Below are positions 9,214 through 17,703 of a stretch of DNA of 64,000 nucleotides, in pieces (the first letter of the stretch is position 1; every line of letters starts with the position of its first letter). The notes beneath the pieces are model-generated. The model did no database searches and had not been told where the DNA came from. It saw only the letters and a list, made by a program, of their open reading frames with translations. The translations under genes and the position numbers were made by a program. Source of the DNA: Paenibacillus qinlingensis (GTDB lineage Bacteria > Bacillota > Bacilli > Paenibacillales > NBRC-103111); contig NZ_JABMKY010000002.1 of NCBI RefSeq assembly GCF_013204845.1, forward strand, positions 620,001 to 684,000, read 5' to 3'.

Positions 9214-9316
9214 ACTAGTGCTCCTCTCATTTTCGGTTGGTATTTAGTACCTTATTGGTTATGGATACTTTCCTAACGTCAGGAGCACTGAGATTGTTGC
9301 AGCTTACGTCATTTTG

Positions 9317-10849
9317 TTAAAGCAATGAAATTAATAGCGCCTGTAAGGCAATCGCTTCCTCATGTTCTGGGGATTGCGAAAGCGTGCGATCTACATATCG
9401 CTTAGCCGCATCATCCTGTCCCAACTCATAGTAGCACACCGCCATTTCATAGAGAACAGTCGCATCATTCTCAAGCCTCGGCTGAGTTCGTTCAAAGTAA
9501 GGGATTGCGTCTTGATACATGTCCATTTGATATAAGAGAATTCCACAAGCTAGGGCAACATCCGAGTTACCATCCATTGGATAATAATGTGCCCACATGT
9601 GATGAATTCCTTGCTGAAGCGCAATCCATTCATGGTCCTTACTATCTGGAATCAGTTCAATTAGACGTTTCGTACAGGGCAGCAGAAACTGCGTATCGTA
9701 GCCGCTCAAGCGCCACAAGGCTAACAACTGAGGCATCGTCTTCTGCTCCAACTGCGTGTCGAAGACTTCCTTTAGATTGAAAAAATCGTCAGGACCGAAT
9801 CGCTCCACAAACCTATCATACGCTAATCTTGTTAGACCATACTGGTTAGGTTCAGAAAGATTGAGCATACATCCGATGTTTAAGTAGGTATAAGGATGCT
9901 TCGTGAATAGCGCTTTTGCCCCCTGCGCTTCGCATACATAGCTAATCGCATGATAATTCGCCGTTAATGAAATGCTGCCGTGATGTATGAGCTTCGGAGG
10001 TTCGTTATATTCCCAGCTTTCTAAGCGATGATCGCCTTTATCAGCCGTGAGCAACAGGAAACCTTCCTGAGATAATGCTTTCAACCGCTTTAAACAGGCC
10101 AAACTTACTTCAGGTATAAGAATGTGTGAATCTGAAATATGCCCTCGATACACATCTAACAACTCTCGATAAGGGTACGAATCGTCATCATACCTATGTT
10201 CTCGATGGTAATGATAGCTCGCTACAACCTCTTTCAACTGCTGGGAAACGCTAAGTTCATGTGCACCTTCCGGAAATTGCAATGAAATCCGACAATCGTA
10301 CATGTGCCCATCTTCGACATAGATTAATTCCTGTGGCAGACTGTCAAAAAAGTAATTCGCCAAAATAACTAACGGCTGCGCCAGATCACCCGATCCAATG
10401 CGTTCACCGGCATGCTGTAAGTATATTTCTTTATCCTGCACCGCATCGAATTTCGCAAAGTCCAACACACCTTGCTCCACGAATGGCGTTAAGCAAGCAT
10501 GTTGCCGCCAGAATGCAACGTTCTTCTCTGCCAAATCGCTCATCACATATCGAAACGGAGGCAGTGGTAGTCTAGCCATTTGTGTAAGCTTCGTTAATTC
10601 CTGTAATACATAAAAAGCGAACTGACCAGAGCCCGCTCCTATCTCAAGGATAATCACACGTTCTGTCAGCTGCCCGATTCTTGCTCGATCCTGCAAGAAA
10701 CCAAATAACATTTCCGCATAAGAAATAGCCATTACCCGATTACTTGTTATGTACTGCGGCACTTCTCCGCTCTGCCAAGCCGTAATACCCTGTTCCTCGT
10801 AATAGGCACGTTGCAGCTCCCATATAGGCGCTTCACTAAATCGATACAT
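9317..10849 (-). CDS. Class I SAM-dependent methyltransferase-like protein with C-terminal TPR
   Basis: A 510-residue soluble protein. The SAM-binding motif I is VIILEIGAGSGQFAFYVLQ near residue 75. The MSDLAEKN and LANYFFDSLPQE stretches fit the later motifs of the NDUFAF7/COG1565-like methyltransferases. The last 70 residues form TPR-like helices (ATVLYEMAVCYYELGQDDAA). The ATG at 10849 has AAGGAG six bases upstream (10856-10861); an upstream TTG at 10882 is less likely. The target of methylation is unknown. It is divergent from the hydrolase gene at 10964. Confidence 0.72.
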   Translation of the reverse strand: MYRFSEAPIWELQRAYYEEQGITAWQSGEVPQYITSNRVMAISYAEMLFGFLQDRARIGQLTERVIILEIGAGSGQFAFYVLQELTKLTQMARLPLPPFRYVMSDLAEKNVAFWRQHACLTPFVEQGVLDFAKFDAVQDKEIYLQHAGERIGSGDLAQPLVILANYFFDSLPQELIYVEDGHMYDCRISLQFPEGAHELSVSQQLKEVVASYHYHREHRYDDDSYPYRELLDVYRGHISDSHILIPEVSLACLKRLKALSQEGFLLLTADKGDHRLESWEYNEPPKLIHHGSISLTANYHAISYVCEAQGAKALFTKHPYTYLNIGCMLNLSEPNQYGLTRLAYDRFVERFGPDDFFNLKEVFDTQLEQKTMPQLLALWRLSGYDTQFLLPCTKRLIELIPDSKDHEWIALQQGIHHMWAHYYPMDGNSDVALACGILLYQMDMYQDAIPYFERTQPRLENDATVLYEMAVCYYELGQDDAAKRYVDRTLSQSPEHEEAIALQALLISLL

Positions 10850-10963
10850 TTCTTGCTCCTTATGCGTCATTCTGTGATCCAATTCCCTTCCAATTCAATT
10901 TCCAATCGCACAAATGTCATCTGGGCATATAGTAATATATCACTACGCGAGAGGAAGAACACA

Positions 10964-11842
10964 ATGACTTATTTTAACGAGAATTATCAGAATCCAGGCC
11001 CTTCATGGCCATCACCTTATCCATCCAATCCCATGCCTACGAACTGGCCCTATATGCCAACCCCTTGGATCCAAGAGGATGATTCCTCTTATCGTGCCAA
11101 AGAGCAGCCACTTACGTTCGTCCTTGTCCATGGTTCATGGGCGGATACCAGCTTCTGGGCCGGCATTGCTTCTGAGTTAAGCAAAAAAGGTCATACCGTC
11201 TACGTCCCCGAGTTTCCAGGACATGGCGCTGACCCGAATAAAAATGTGACCCATGCGATGATAAGCAAATCAGTTGCGGATTTCATCATTTCACATAAAC
11301 TTCATAACGTCGTCCTTGTTGGCCATAGTTTTGGAGGATCCGTGATCCAAAAAGTAGCGGAGTTAGTACCCGATCGCTTGAAGCGACTTGTTTTTCTCAA
11401 TGCTTTTGTCCTCAAAGATGGCGAAACGCTTGCTGACGAGTTGCCGCCACAAGTCGTAGAACAATTCAAGCAGCTGGGTGCAAGCTCCAAAAACAATACC
11501 ATTACGCTTCCTTTTGACTTTTTCAGAGAAGCATTCACCAATCTGGCAAGTCTCAACCAAGCCAAACAGATGTACAAAACGGCTTTACCCGAACCTATAG
11601 GTCCTTTATTCGAAAAGTTGGATCTCAAGAAATTTTACAGCCTTCCGATTCCCAAAAGTTACGTACATCTCATGGAAGATAATGTGATCCCGTTTGGCGA
11701 CCCCAACTATGGTTGGCATCCTCACATGTCAAGCAGGCTCGGCCTTTTCCGATTCATTCAACTGCATGGCGATCATATGACGACTCCACAATATGAGCCC
11801 CGGCTGGTAGCCAGCAAGCTTTATGAAGCGGCTCGAGACTGA
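10964..11842 (+). CDS. Alpha/beta hydrolase with Pro/Trp/Tyr-rich N-terminal extension
   Basis: A 292-residue serine hydrolase related to salicylate esterase/hydroxynitrile lyase-like enzymes (EstC/MES group). The oxyanion motif is LVHGSWADTSFW and the nucleophile elbow is LVGHSFGGSV. The catalytic His is probably in LHGDHMTTPQ near the end. Residues 1-45 are an unusual low-complexity leader rich in Pro, Trp, Tyr and Asn (such as SWPSPYPSNPMPTNWPYMP), not a signal peptide. The ATG at 10964 follows GAGAGGAAG; the longer frame upstream lacks a ribosome site. The substrate is unknown. Confidence 0.85.
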   Translation: MTYFNENYQNPGPSWPSPYPSNPMPTNWPYMPTPWIQEDDSSYRAKEQPLTFVLVHGSWADTSFWAGIASELSKKGHTVYVPEFPGHGADPNKNVTHAMISKSVADFIISHKLHNVVLVGHSFGGSVIQKVAELVPDRLKRLVFLNAFVLKDGETLADELPPQVVEQFKQLGASSKNNTITLPFDFFREAFTNLASLNQAKQMYKTALPEPIGPLFEKLDLKKFYSLPIPKSYVHLMEDNVIPFGDPNYGWHPHMSSRLGLFRFIQLHGDHMTTPQYEPRLVASKLYEAARD

Positions 11843-11852
11843 TTCGAACGAA

Positions 11853-13226
11853 TTAGGATGAACAAGCGGGTGCGCCCGCTTTGGGATTAGCTTTTAACCA
11901 ATCTAATATATCATCTAATGTTCGCACCGGTACGATAAGTAGCTCACCGGCACCTTTTCGCGCATCTGCTTCATTCGCCACAGGAACGAAAAACACGTCC
12001 GCATTCGTACGGCTCACGGTGTAGGCTTTCTGAACGAGCCCGCCGACAGGGCCGACGGAGCCATCCGGTTCAATCGTTCCTGTCCCTGCAACGTGATGAC
12101 CATATGTCACACCGCATGGTGTAAGCTGGTCAATTAGTGTTAATGCCAACATCGCTCCATGGGAAGGTCCACCTTCGTGCAATAAATAGTTATGATATGT
12201 CACTAGATCAGGGATATCGTATTGGAGCTCATTGGCAATCATGATTCCGATGGAGGCACGAGCTGGATCGTCAGTACTTGCACGCGTAGCTACCGTCAAT
12301 TCGACCTTCGCTTTATTACGGACCACTGTCAGTTTAATCGAATCACCTGGTTTAATCGCCTTCATCTGCTCGCTTAACTCCAGAGTCATCGTAATCGGCT
12401 TTCCATTCAGTGCGATGATGACATCGCTTGGCTGCAGCACCTCAGCGGCTTTCGTATTTTGCAAAACGGCCGTAATCCGAACACCTTCTGAGAGGATGCC
12501 TTTGCCTAACCCTACTTTATGAAAAGCGATCGCACTACCCGCGGCGTTTGCATCTTCCTTCATCGTACGAACTTCCTGATTATATTCGCCGAGCGACATC
12601 CCTAGCGTTTCAATCTTCTCAAACGTATAATCTTTAAAAAGCTTCGCATACACCCAGTCCATAGGAAACGCCGGACGTTCGAAAATAAGAACACCCGAAA
12701 TATCACCATGCTTGGAGCCGCCTTCGGCTTGTGCATACCGGTTCATATTGAGGGTGATTCCTGGATATGTCACCAAATATTGTGTTGGCCAAAGCATCAC
12801 AAGCAAGAGAGCCAGTGTCACACCAAACACGATTATACTTTGGCGTGGCACCCTGCGTTTCTCTTTTTCGTGCAGGACGATATCCGTTGCGACAAGCAAC
12901 AGACTAAGAATCATAGCGGAAGCAGAGAACTCCAGCTTTTTGGGTATGGAAACGACGAGAATAGCACTAAGTAAACATACGAAAGCAATTAGGGCACGAA
13001 ATACCTTCATCCTCCGTGTTTGCGGCTGCGCAAGATGCAGGAGTGCAGCTGCCATCCAGATCAAAGGAACAATGGCAATCGCGTAAATCAGCCCATCAAT
13101 AACATCTATCCAATAAAAGCGAGTCCCCCATCGTAACGGATCTGGCAGCCAGACCAGTTCTCCAATCATAATTAACAGGAGAATAATGACAATTCCCCAC
13201 ACATACAGCTTGTGCCAAAGTGCCAT
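11853..13226 (-). CDS. Polytopic membrane PDZ/Lon-like serine protease
   Basis: A 457-residue membrane protein. Five or so hydrophobic helices fill residues 5-150. A PDZ domain (around VLQPSDVIIALNGKPITM) follows, and then a Lon-type proteolytic domain. The Lon catalytic dyad is present: Ser in HEGGPSHGAMLALTL and Lys in VGGLVQKAY. The order PDZ-Lon is that of the YlbL/SdrC family, but YlbL has a single N-terminal helix, so the multi-pass N-terminus is distinctive. The ATG at 13226 follows AAAAAGGATG. It lies 30 bases after the hisA stop and is probably co-transcribed with it. It may degrade or sense membrane or secreted substrates. Confidence 0.82.
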   Translation of the reverse strand: MALWHKLYVWGIVIILLLIMIGELVWLPDPLRWGTRFYWIDVIDGLIYAIAIVPLIWMAAALLHLAQPQTRRMKVFRALIAFVCLLSAILVVSIPKKLEFSASAMILSLLLVATDIVLHEKEKRRVPRQSIIVFGVTLALLLVMLWPTQYLVTYPGITLNMNRYAQAEGGSKHGDISGVLIFERPAFPMDWVYAKLFKDYTFEKIETLGMSLGEYNQEVRTMKEDANAAGSAIAFHKVGLGKGILSEGVRITAVLQNTKAAEVLQPSDVIIALNGKPITMTLELSEQMKAIKPGDSIKLTVVRNKAKVELTVATRASTDDPARASIGIMIANELQYDIPDLVTYHNYLLHEGGPSHGAMLALTLIDQLTPCGVTYGHHVAGTGTIEPDGSVGPVGGLVQKAYTVSRTNADVFFVPVANEADARKGAGELLIVPVRTLDDILDWLKANPKAGAPACSS

Positions 13227-13256
13227 CGCACACATCCTTTTTGCGAAAAACTAACG

Positions 13257-14018
13257 CTACACGGGGTTGCTTAACTGCTCCACAACTTCATCATACGAGA
13301 GCTTTCCACCGAAAATATCAAGGGCACTGCCGACCGTAATGTCTAACTTCCCTTGGGAAAGCTGTCGAAATAACGCCAAATCCTCAAATGATCTAGCACC
13401 GCCTGCATAGGTAGTTGGAATTGTGACCCACGCAGCTAATGAACTTACGAGACTTTGTTGAATACCACTCTGTTTCCCTTCTACATCAACCGCATGTATT
13501 AGAAATTCATCGCAATACTGTTCAAAGAACCGTATCGACTCTTGATTTAATTCCACATCACTTAACTGTTTCCATTGATTCGTTGCTACATACCACTTGC
13601 CATCTTTTTCTTTGCAGCTAAGATCAATAACTAATTTCTCTTTACCAATCGCTTCTACGATCCGCGTAAGATTATCCATATTCAGCTGACCATCGCGGAA
13701 GATATATGACGTTACAATGACGTGTGATGCCCCTTGCTCCAGGTAAAAGCTAGCGTTCTCCGCATGTATGCCGCCGCCAATTTGCAGTCCTCCAGGATAT
13801 GCCGCAAGTGCTTTTATAGCCTCTTCCTTGTTCCCATCGCCTAGCATGATAACGTGCCCGCCGGTTAAACGATCTCTTTTGAACATATCCGCGTAATAAG
13901 CGGAGTCATACGAAGACACGAAATTCTCAACAACAGCTTTCCCCTCGTCACCTAAGGTTTCACCGACGATTTGTTTCACTTTTCCGTTATGTAAATCGAT
14001 GCATGGTCTAAATTTCAT
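13257..14018 (-). CDS. hisA: HisA, ProFAR isomerase of the eukaryotic (HIS6) type
   Basis: A 253-residue TIM-barrel enzyme that converts ProFAR to PRFAR in histidine synthesis. The sequence follows the fungal/plant HIS6 subfamily rather than bacterial HisA. Telling segments are CIDLHNGKVKQIVG at the start, QIGGGIHAENA, VIDLSCKEKDGKWYVA, HAVDVEGKQSGIQQ, TYAGGARSFEDL and VGSALDIFGGKL. The catalytic Asp in CIDLH is kept. No other his gene is in the window. The ATG at 14018 follows AAAGGGG with wide spacing. A -10 TATAAT lies at 14075-14070, and the 19-copy repeat array begins just upstream. Co-transcription with the protease gene is likely. Confidence 0.88.
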   Translation of the reverse strand: MKFRPCIDLHNGKVKQIVGETLGDEGKAVVENFVSSYDSAYYADMFKRDRLTGGHVIMLGDGNKEEAIKALAAYPGGLQIGGGIHAENASFYLEQGASHVIVTSYIFRDGQLNMDNLTRIVEAIGKEKLVIDLSCKEKDGKWYVATNQWKQLSDVELNQESIRFFEQYCDEFLIHAVDVEGKQSGIQQSLVSSLAAWVTIPTTYAGGARSFEDLALFRQLSQGKLDITVGSALDIFGGKLSYDEVVEQLSNPV

Positions 14019-14069
14019 GACGTTATGTTTCCCCTTTGACATTCGTAATACTTGAACGATTTTCCATCT

Positions 14070-14096
14070 ATTATAACATAAAATAGCTGCTTGAAC
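14070..14096 (-). promoter_or_regulatory. Candidate hisA promoter
   Basis: On the minus strand a perfect -10 TATAAT (14075-14070) lies about 50 bases upstream of the hisA start. A weak -35 candidate GTTCAA (14096-14091) is at 15-bp spacing. CTTGAACG occurs on the plus strand at 14051-14058 and 14090-14097, flanking the -10, and could be an operator pair. The repeat array begins within 20 bases upstream. Confidence 0.5.
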
Positions 14097-14112
14097 GTAC
14101 CGATGCAAGCTG

Positions 14113-15080
14113 ACCTTGCGCGCAACTTTTGTGCGCTAGCGTGCGTGGCCGGCCCTTTCTTCGGCCTTGCGCACAATTTTTGTGCGCTAGCGTGCGGCGG
14201 CCGGCCCTTTCTTCAGCTTTGCGCACAATTTTTGTGCGCTAGCGTGCGGCGGTCGGCGCTTTCTTCGGTCTTGCGCACAACTTTTGTGCGCTAGCGTGCG
14301 GCGGTCGGCGCTTTCTTCGGTCTTGCGCACAACTTTTGTGCGCTAGCGTGCGGCGGCTGGCCCTTTCTTCGGCCTTGCGCACAACTTTTGTGCGCTAGCG
14401 TGCGGTGGCCGGCCCTTTCTTCGGTCTTGCGCACAATTTTTGTGCGCTAGCGTGCGTGGCCGGCCCTTTCTTCAGCCTTGCGCACAATTTTTGTGCGCTA
14501 GTGTGCGTGGCCGGCCCTTTCTTCGGCCTTCCGCACAATTTTTGTGCGCTAGCGTGCGAGGCCGGCCTTTTCTTCGGCCTTGCGCACAACTTTTGTGCGC
14601 TAGCGTGCGTGGCCGGCCTTTTCTTCGGCCTTGCGCACAACTTTTGTGCGCTAGCGTGCGGTGCCCGGCCCTTTCTTCGGCCTTGCGCACAATTTTTGTG
14701 CGCTAGCGTGCGAGGCCGGCCTTTTCTTCGGCCTTGCGCACAATTTTTGTGCGCTAGCGTGCGTGGCCGGCCCTTTCTTCAGCCTTGCGCACAATTTTTG
14801 TGCGCTAGCGTGCGGCGGCTGGACTTTTCTTCGGCCTTGCGCACAATTTTTGTGCGCTAGCGTGCGGTGGCCGGCCCTTTCTTCGGCCTTGCGCACAATT
14901 TTTGTGCGCTAGCGTGCGGTGGCCGGCCCTTTCTTCGGCTTTGCGCACAACTTTTGTGCGCTAGCGTGCGGCGGCCGGCTCTTTCTTCGGCCTTGCGCAC
15001 AATTTTTGTGCGCTAGCGTTGTGGCCGGCCCTTTCTTCGGCCTTGCGCACAACTTTTGTGCGCTAGGGTGCGTGGCCGGT
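14113..15080. repeat. Array of 19 tandem 50-52-bp repeats, each with an 8-bp inverted repeat
   Basis: The core GTGCGC recurs at 14131, 14182, 14234, 14286, 14338, 14390, 14442, 14493, 14544, 14595, 14646, 14698, 14749, 14800, 14852, 14904, 14956, 15008 and 15058, a period of 50-52. Each unit has GCGCACAA, a 3-base loop (YTT) and TTGTGCGC, then CTAGCGTGCG, a GGCCGGCC-like palindrome and CTTTCTTCGG. Units differ by scattered substitutions. Periods of 51 and 52 alternate, so no reading frame is kept through the array, and the repetitive open frames on both strands are by-products. It fills the space between the hisA promoter and the 3' end of the gene at 15194. Confidence 0.95.
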
Positions 15081-15135
15081 GGACTCACTCAGAAAGAGGA
15101 GCCTGATCTTTGAATTTTATACATGCTAAATTACA

Positions 15136-15160
15136 CAAAAAAGCCCTCCAAGGAGGGCTG
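15136..15160 (-). terminator. Terminator after the 15194-15673 gene
   Basis: AGCCCTCC (15142-15149) pairs with GGAGGGCT (15152-15159). On the minus strand the stem is followed by a six-T run. It ends the two-gene transcript from 15997 and separates it from the repeat array. Confidence 0.88.
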
Positions 15161-15193
15161 ATCCATCTGATTCAACATATCACTCTACTAAAG

Positions 15194-15673
15194 TTACTTC
15201 TTATCGAAACCTTCTTCTTCCAAATACTCTTGTACTTCTTCATACGTCTCAAAGGCACAATCGAGGTTTTCTCCTGCGTAGATATACCATAAATCTTCCA
15301 CGAAAGTTACACTCAACGTGTTGCCATCTTCATCCACCCAAATCTCTTCTTGAGGGTTTTGGACTTCCTCGACCTTCGAAATCTTAGGACTACCGCTGCG
15401 AGTTAAAGACTGAATCGACTTCGCAATGATTTCACGAAGCTCGTCTTCACTATAATCCCGAATATTAATTAAACCTTTGGCATCCACCGTACAACCTGGG
15501 ATGTATTCGGCATACACGAATCCATTTCCATTCGGGTGAAGATGATAAAGAACAGTTGTCTTCTCATAGTCACTTTCTAGATAATGAAAATTAATTCGTC
15601 CCAGTGAAACATCCTTACGCGCAAGTTCCGGGAAGGATGCTGCTATTGCTAACTTCTCGTCTAAACTAAGCAT
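15194..15673 (-). CDS. Conserved-looking protein of unknown function (159 aa)
   Basis: A soluble, acidic 159-residue protein with no signal peptide or membrane helix. It contains an aromatic-rich core (INFHYLESDYEKTTVLYHLH, then VYAEYIPG), a basic middle segment (SLTRSGSPKISKVEE) and a very acidic end (TYEEVQEYLEEEGFDKK). No family was recognised. It lies 15 bases after the 102-aa gene at 15689 and is followed by a clear terminator, so the two form an operon. Confidence 0.7.
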   Translation of the reverse strand: MLSLDEKLAIAASFPELARKDVSLGRINFHYLESDYEKTTVLYHLHPNGNGFVYAEYIPGCTVDAKGLINIRDYSEDELREIIAKSIQSLTRSGSPKISKVEEVQNPQEEIWVDEDGNTLSVTFVEDLWYIYAGENLDCAFETYEEVQEYLEEEGFDKK

Positions 15674-15688
15674 ACAAGCCCCCGTAAC

Positions 15689-15997
15689 TTAATCAATCAC
15701 TTGAATTTTAAACACGTTCTCAAGCTTACCATCTGCGCGCTTCTTCAGAGGCACTTTAATATCTCGCCCAAGCTCTTTGAAAAAAGTCTCAACATCACAT
15801 TGTACATTCGAAAGAACAACCTTAAATGAACCATCTTGGACGATATTCTGATTTGCTTCAGCAGGCACCGTAATATCAACTGCGTACTTCTTCGTTAACG
15901 TGTTAATATAACGACTAAAAATTTCAATGAGCTCCTCATTATTGAAATTTTCAATTACCACTTTGCCCTTGTTTGTAAAATTTAAATGAACGTTCAC
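15689..15997 (-). CDS. Small protein of unknown function (102 aa)
   Basis: A soluble protein with no recognised domain. It opens MNVHLNFTNKGKVVIENFNN and ends in a basic stretch with a KIQVID tail. The GTG at 15997 is preferred because AAAGGGGA lies about nine bases upstream; another GTG nine codons earlier would place that site inside the gene. It is the first gene of a two-gene operon with the 159-residue protein. Function is unknown. Confidence 0.6.
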   Translation of the reverse strand: MNVHLNFTNKGKVVIENFNNEELIEIFSRYINTLTKKYAVDITVPAEANQNIVQDGSFKVVLSNVQCDVETFFKELGRDIKVPLKKRADGKLENVFKIQVID

Positions 15998-16136
15998 TTT
16001 TAAATGTCCCCTTTTCCTGTACACCCTGTATTTGCTTGTGGGTAAAAGCCTACATCGAACGAATAATGCTTCACTTCTATTTTACTTGTTTATAGGGGTA
16101 TGAAGCAACACTAAAGCCAAATTCATTTTCTGTACA

Positions 16137-16180
16137 CAAAAAGAAGCAGGTATTTCCCTGCCTCTACGGGTATTGCTTCT
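16137..16180 (-). terminator. Terminator after the YheC/D operon
   Basis: AGAAGCA (16142-16148) pairs with TGCTTCT (16174-16180) around an inner GCAGG/CCTGC stem. On the minus strand TTTTG follows. It lies about 45 bases after the stop of the small gene at 16226. Confidence 0.65.
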
Positions 16181-16225
16181 ATACTAATTATGCCACATTT
16201 ACCTCATTTCTACGCACAAATGGCA

Positions 16226-16477
16226 TTAAGCTTTTTCCGGAATTCGTCGTATCCGCGTCTGAAGACGATTAATCGAGATGATTCGAAACTCGCCAAACGT
16301 CGAGATTCGTTGACGAACCGCTTCGGGAAAGGTTGGATGATAAACCTCCAAACGATCGTCAAGCTCGTTATACCATGGCAATAAATTCATTTTAATGATG
16401 AGAACACGCTCACTCACATCCCCACTCCACCTTTTCCACACAGGTTTACTATATGATTTGCGTCTAATTGAACTCAT
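16226..16477 (-). CDS. Small protein downstream of the YheC/D gene (83 aa)
   Basis: The ATG at 16477 overlaps the stop of the YheC/D gene by four bases, a usual sign of translational coupling, and a terminator follows the stop. The product is basic and soluble, with an N-terminal KSYSKPVWKRWSGDV stretch and a core ERVLIIKMNLLPWYNELDD. No family was recognised. The coupling and terminator are the main support that it is real. A link to the spore coat is only an inference from its neighbour. Confidence 0.55.
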   Translation of the reverse strand: MSSIRRKSYSKPVWKRWSGDVSERVLIIKMNLLPWYNELDDRLEVYHPTFPEAVRQRISTFGEFRIISINRLQTRIRRIPEKA

Positions 16478-17523
16478 TTGCTCAGTAAATATTTGGCATA
16501 AAGCATCGGTGTTTCATAAGTACGATAAAAAGTCTTATTCAAATTCAAATGCTTATATTGATATCGCTGATCTCGGCCATTCACTTCGATTAACCATATC
16601 GCACCTTGATGATCAATCCCAATATCCATTCCAACATCCGAGATTGATGGAATTTGCTGACTTAAGCTCTCTGCGATTTGAAGCGCTGCATCTTCAACCT
16701 GTTTTCTTTTGACTATAGGATCAAATCCGTTGCTAAGGAACAACTTCTCACAGCGCACAGCTTCACCGCCCTTAGCCAAATTCGTGACATGACGTCCATC
16801 TGCGGCGACCTTTCCAGCGATCCCCGTAACTCCCCATTCTCCTTTAGCACCACGTTGTACCGATACTCTTAAGTCATAAGGACGTCCTTCATACTTGGAT
16901 AGTGCGATTGCTCTCTGAATCAAATAGGATTGGCCATTGACTTTCCCATTTATGAAATCAATCGTTTGCTGTTCGGCTAGCTGCCTCGGTAATTGATTAC
17001 TCCACCAGACTTGCCATACCCGATCTGGCATCGCTGCAACTTTAAGTACCCCTTTCCCCACAGAGCCATTGGTAGGCTTCACAAAAAAGGAGTCCTCTCG
17101 GTTCATCGCATTAATTAGATTTTCACGTGAATACTTCATGGCATGAGGAAGAAATGCAGAGCTATTCGCACTCGCACGTAACAAGCGATGAATTTGAAGC
17201 TTATCATGTCTATTTTGACCATTAAAAACTTGGCTTATCTTCGCAATAGCTTTTAATTTCTGTTGTGAAGCTGGGGAAAGAGTCATTGCTCGATTATGAA
17301 TGACCTTGGGAATTGGCAACCGTTTCAACGTGTAATTCTTATTCTCAAAACTCAAGCCAAGCGCTGATTTTCTATTTATATGTTTTAAGCACATGTAAAA
17401 TGGGATCATCCCAAGCTCAATTGCAGCTTGATTATAGTAATCGATATGCTCATAGCCCGTTTGTTTCCGTTGGATGCCGAGATAGGTTTTACGATCAAGG
17501 AGAATGCCAATCACATTGCTCAC
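16474..17523 (-). CDS. YheC/YheD-family ATP-grasp protein, spore-coat associated
   Basis: A 349-residue protein of the YheC/YheD family found in endospore formers. The N-terminal part (IGILLDRKTYLGIQ) and the hinge IPKVIHNRAM are typical. The C-terminal ATP-grasp fold shows the nucleotide-binding stretch FVKPTNGSVGKGVLKV, the segment YDLRVSVQRGAKGEWGV and the metal-binding WLIEVNGRDQRYQY. The GTG at 17523 has GGAGAGGTG upstream; the ATG nine codons earlier would place that site inside the gene. The family is associated with the spore coat in Bacillus; the reaction is not known. Confidence 0.85.
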   Translation of the reverse strand: MSNVIGILLDRKTYLGIQRKQTGYEHIDYYNQAAIELGMIPFYMCLKHINRKSALGLSFENKNYTLKRLPIPKVIHNRAMTLSPASQQKLKAIAKISQVFNGQNRHDKLQIHRLLRASANSSAFLPHAMKYSRENLINAMNREDSFFVKPTNGSVGKGVLKVAAMPDRVWQVWWSNQLPRQLAEQQTIDFINGKVNGQSYLIQRAIALSKYEGRPYDLRVSVQRGAKGEWGVTGIAGKVAADGRHVTNLAKGGEAVRCEKLFLSNGFDPIVKRKQVEDAALQIAESLSQQIPSISDVGMDIGIDHQGAIWLIEVNGRDQRYQYKHLNLNKTFYRTYETPMLYAKYLLSK

Positions 17524-17703
17524 AATTACACCTCTCCTGCTTGGATTCATCCTACTATTGTATGCACAATTGGCATAAATGGTCCAAATTCACATAAGGA
17601 AATCGTGACAACTGCTTTATCACACTCTGGAGTTTGACTACTTGGAAATGAAGTGCTACAATTCAAGCAAATTTGGATTCATATTGTCTGGAGGGGATGG
17701 CCC

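Noticed and set aside
14113..15080. The array as a CRISPR locus
   Set aside because: Unit length is uniform, the whole unit is repeated without unique spacers, and no cas gene is nearby.
14091..15113. Several open frames encoding repeated AGPFFGLAHNFCALAC-like peptides on both strands of the repeat array
   Set aside because: They arise because 51 is a multiple of three. Units of 52 and 50 bp shift the frame, all frames give similar repeats, and no ribosome site is present, so they are not genes.
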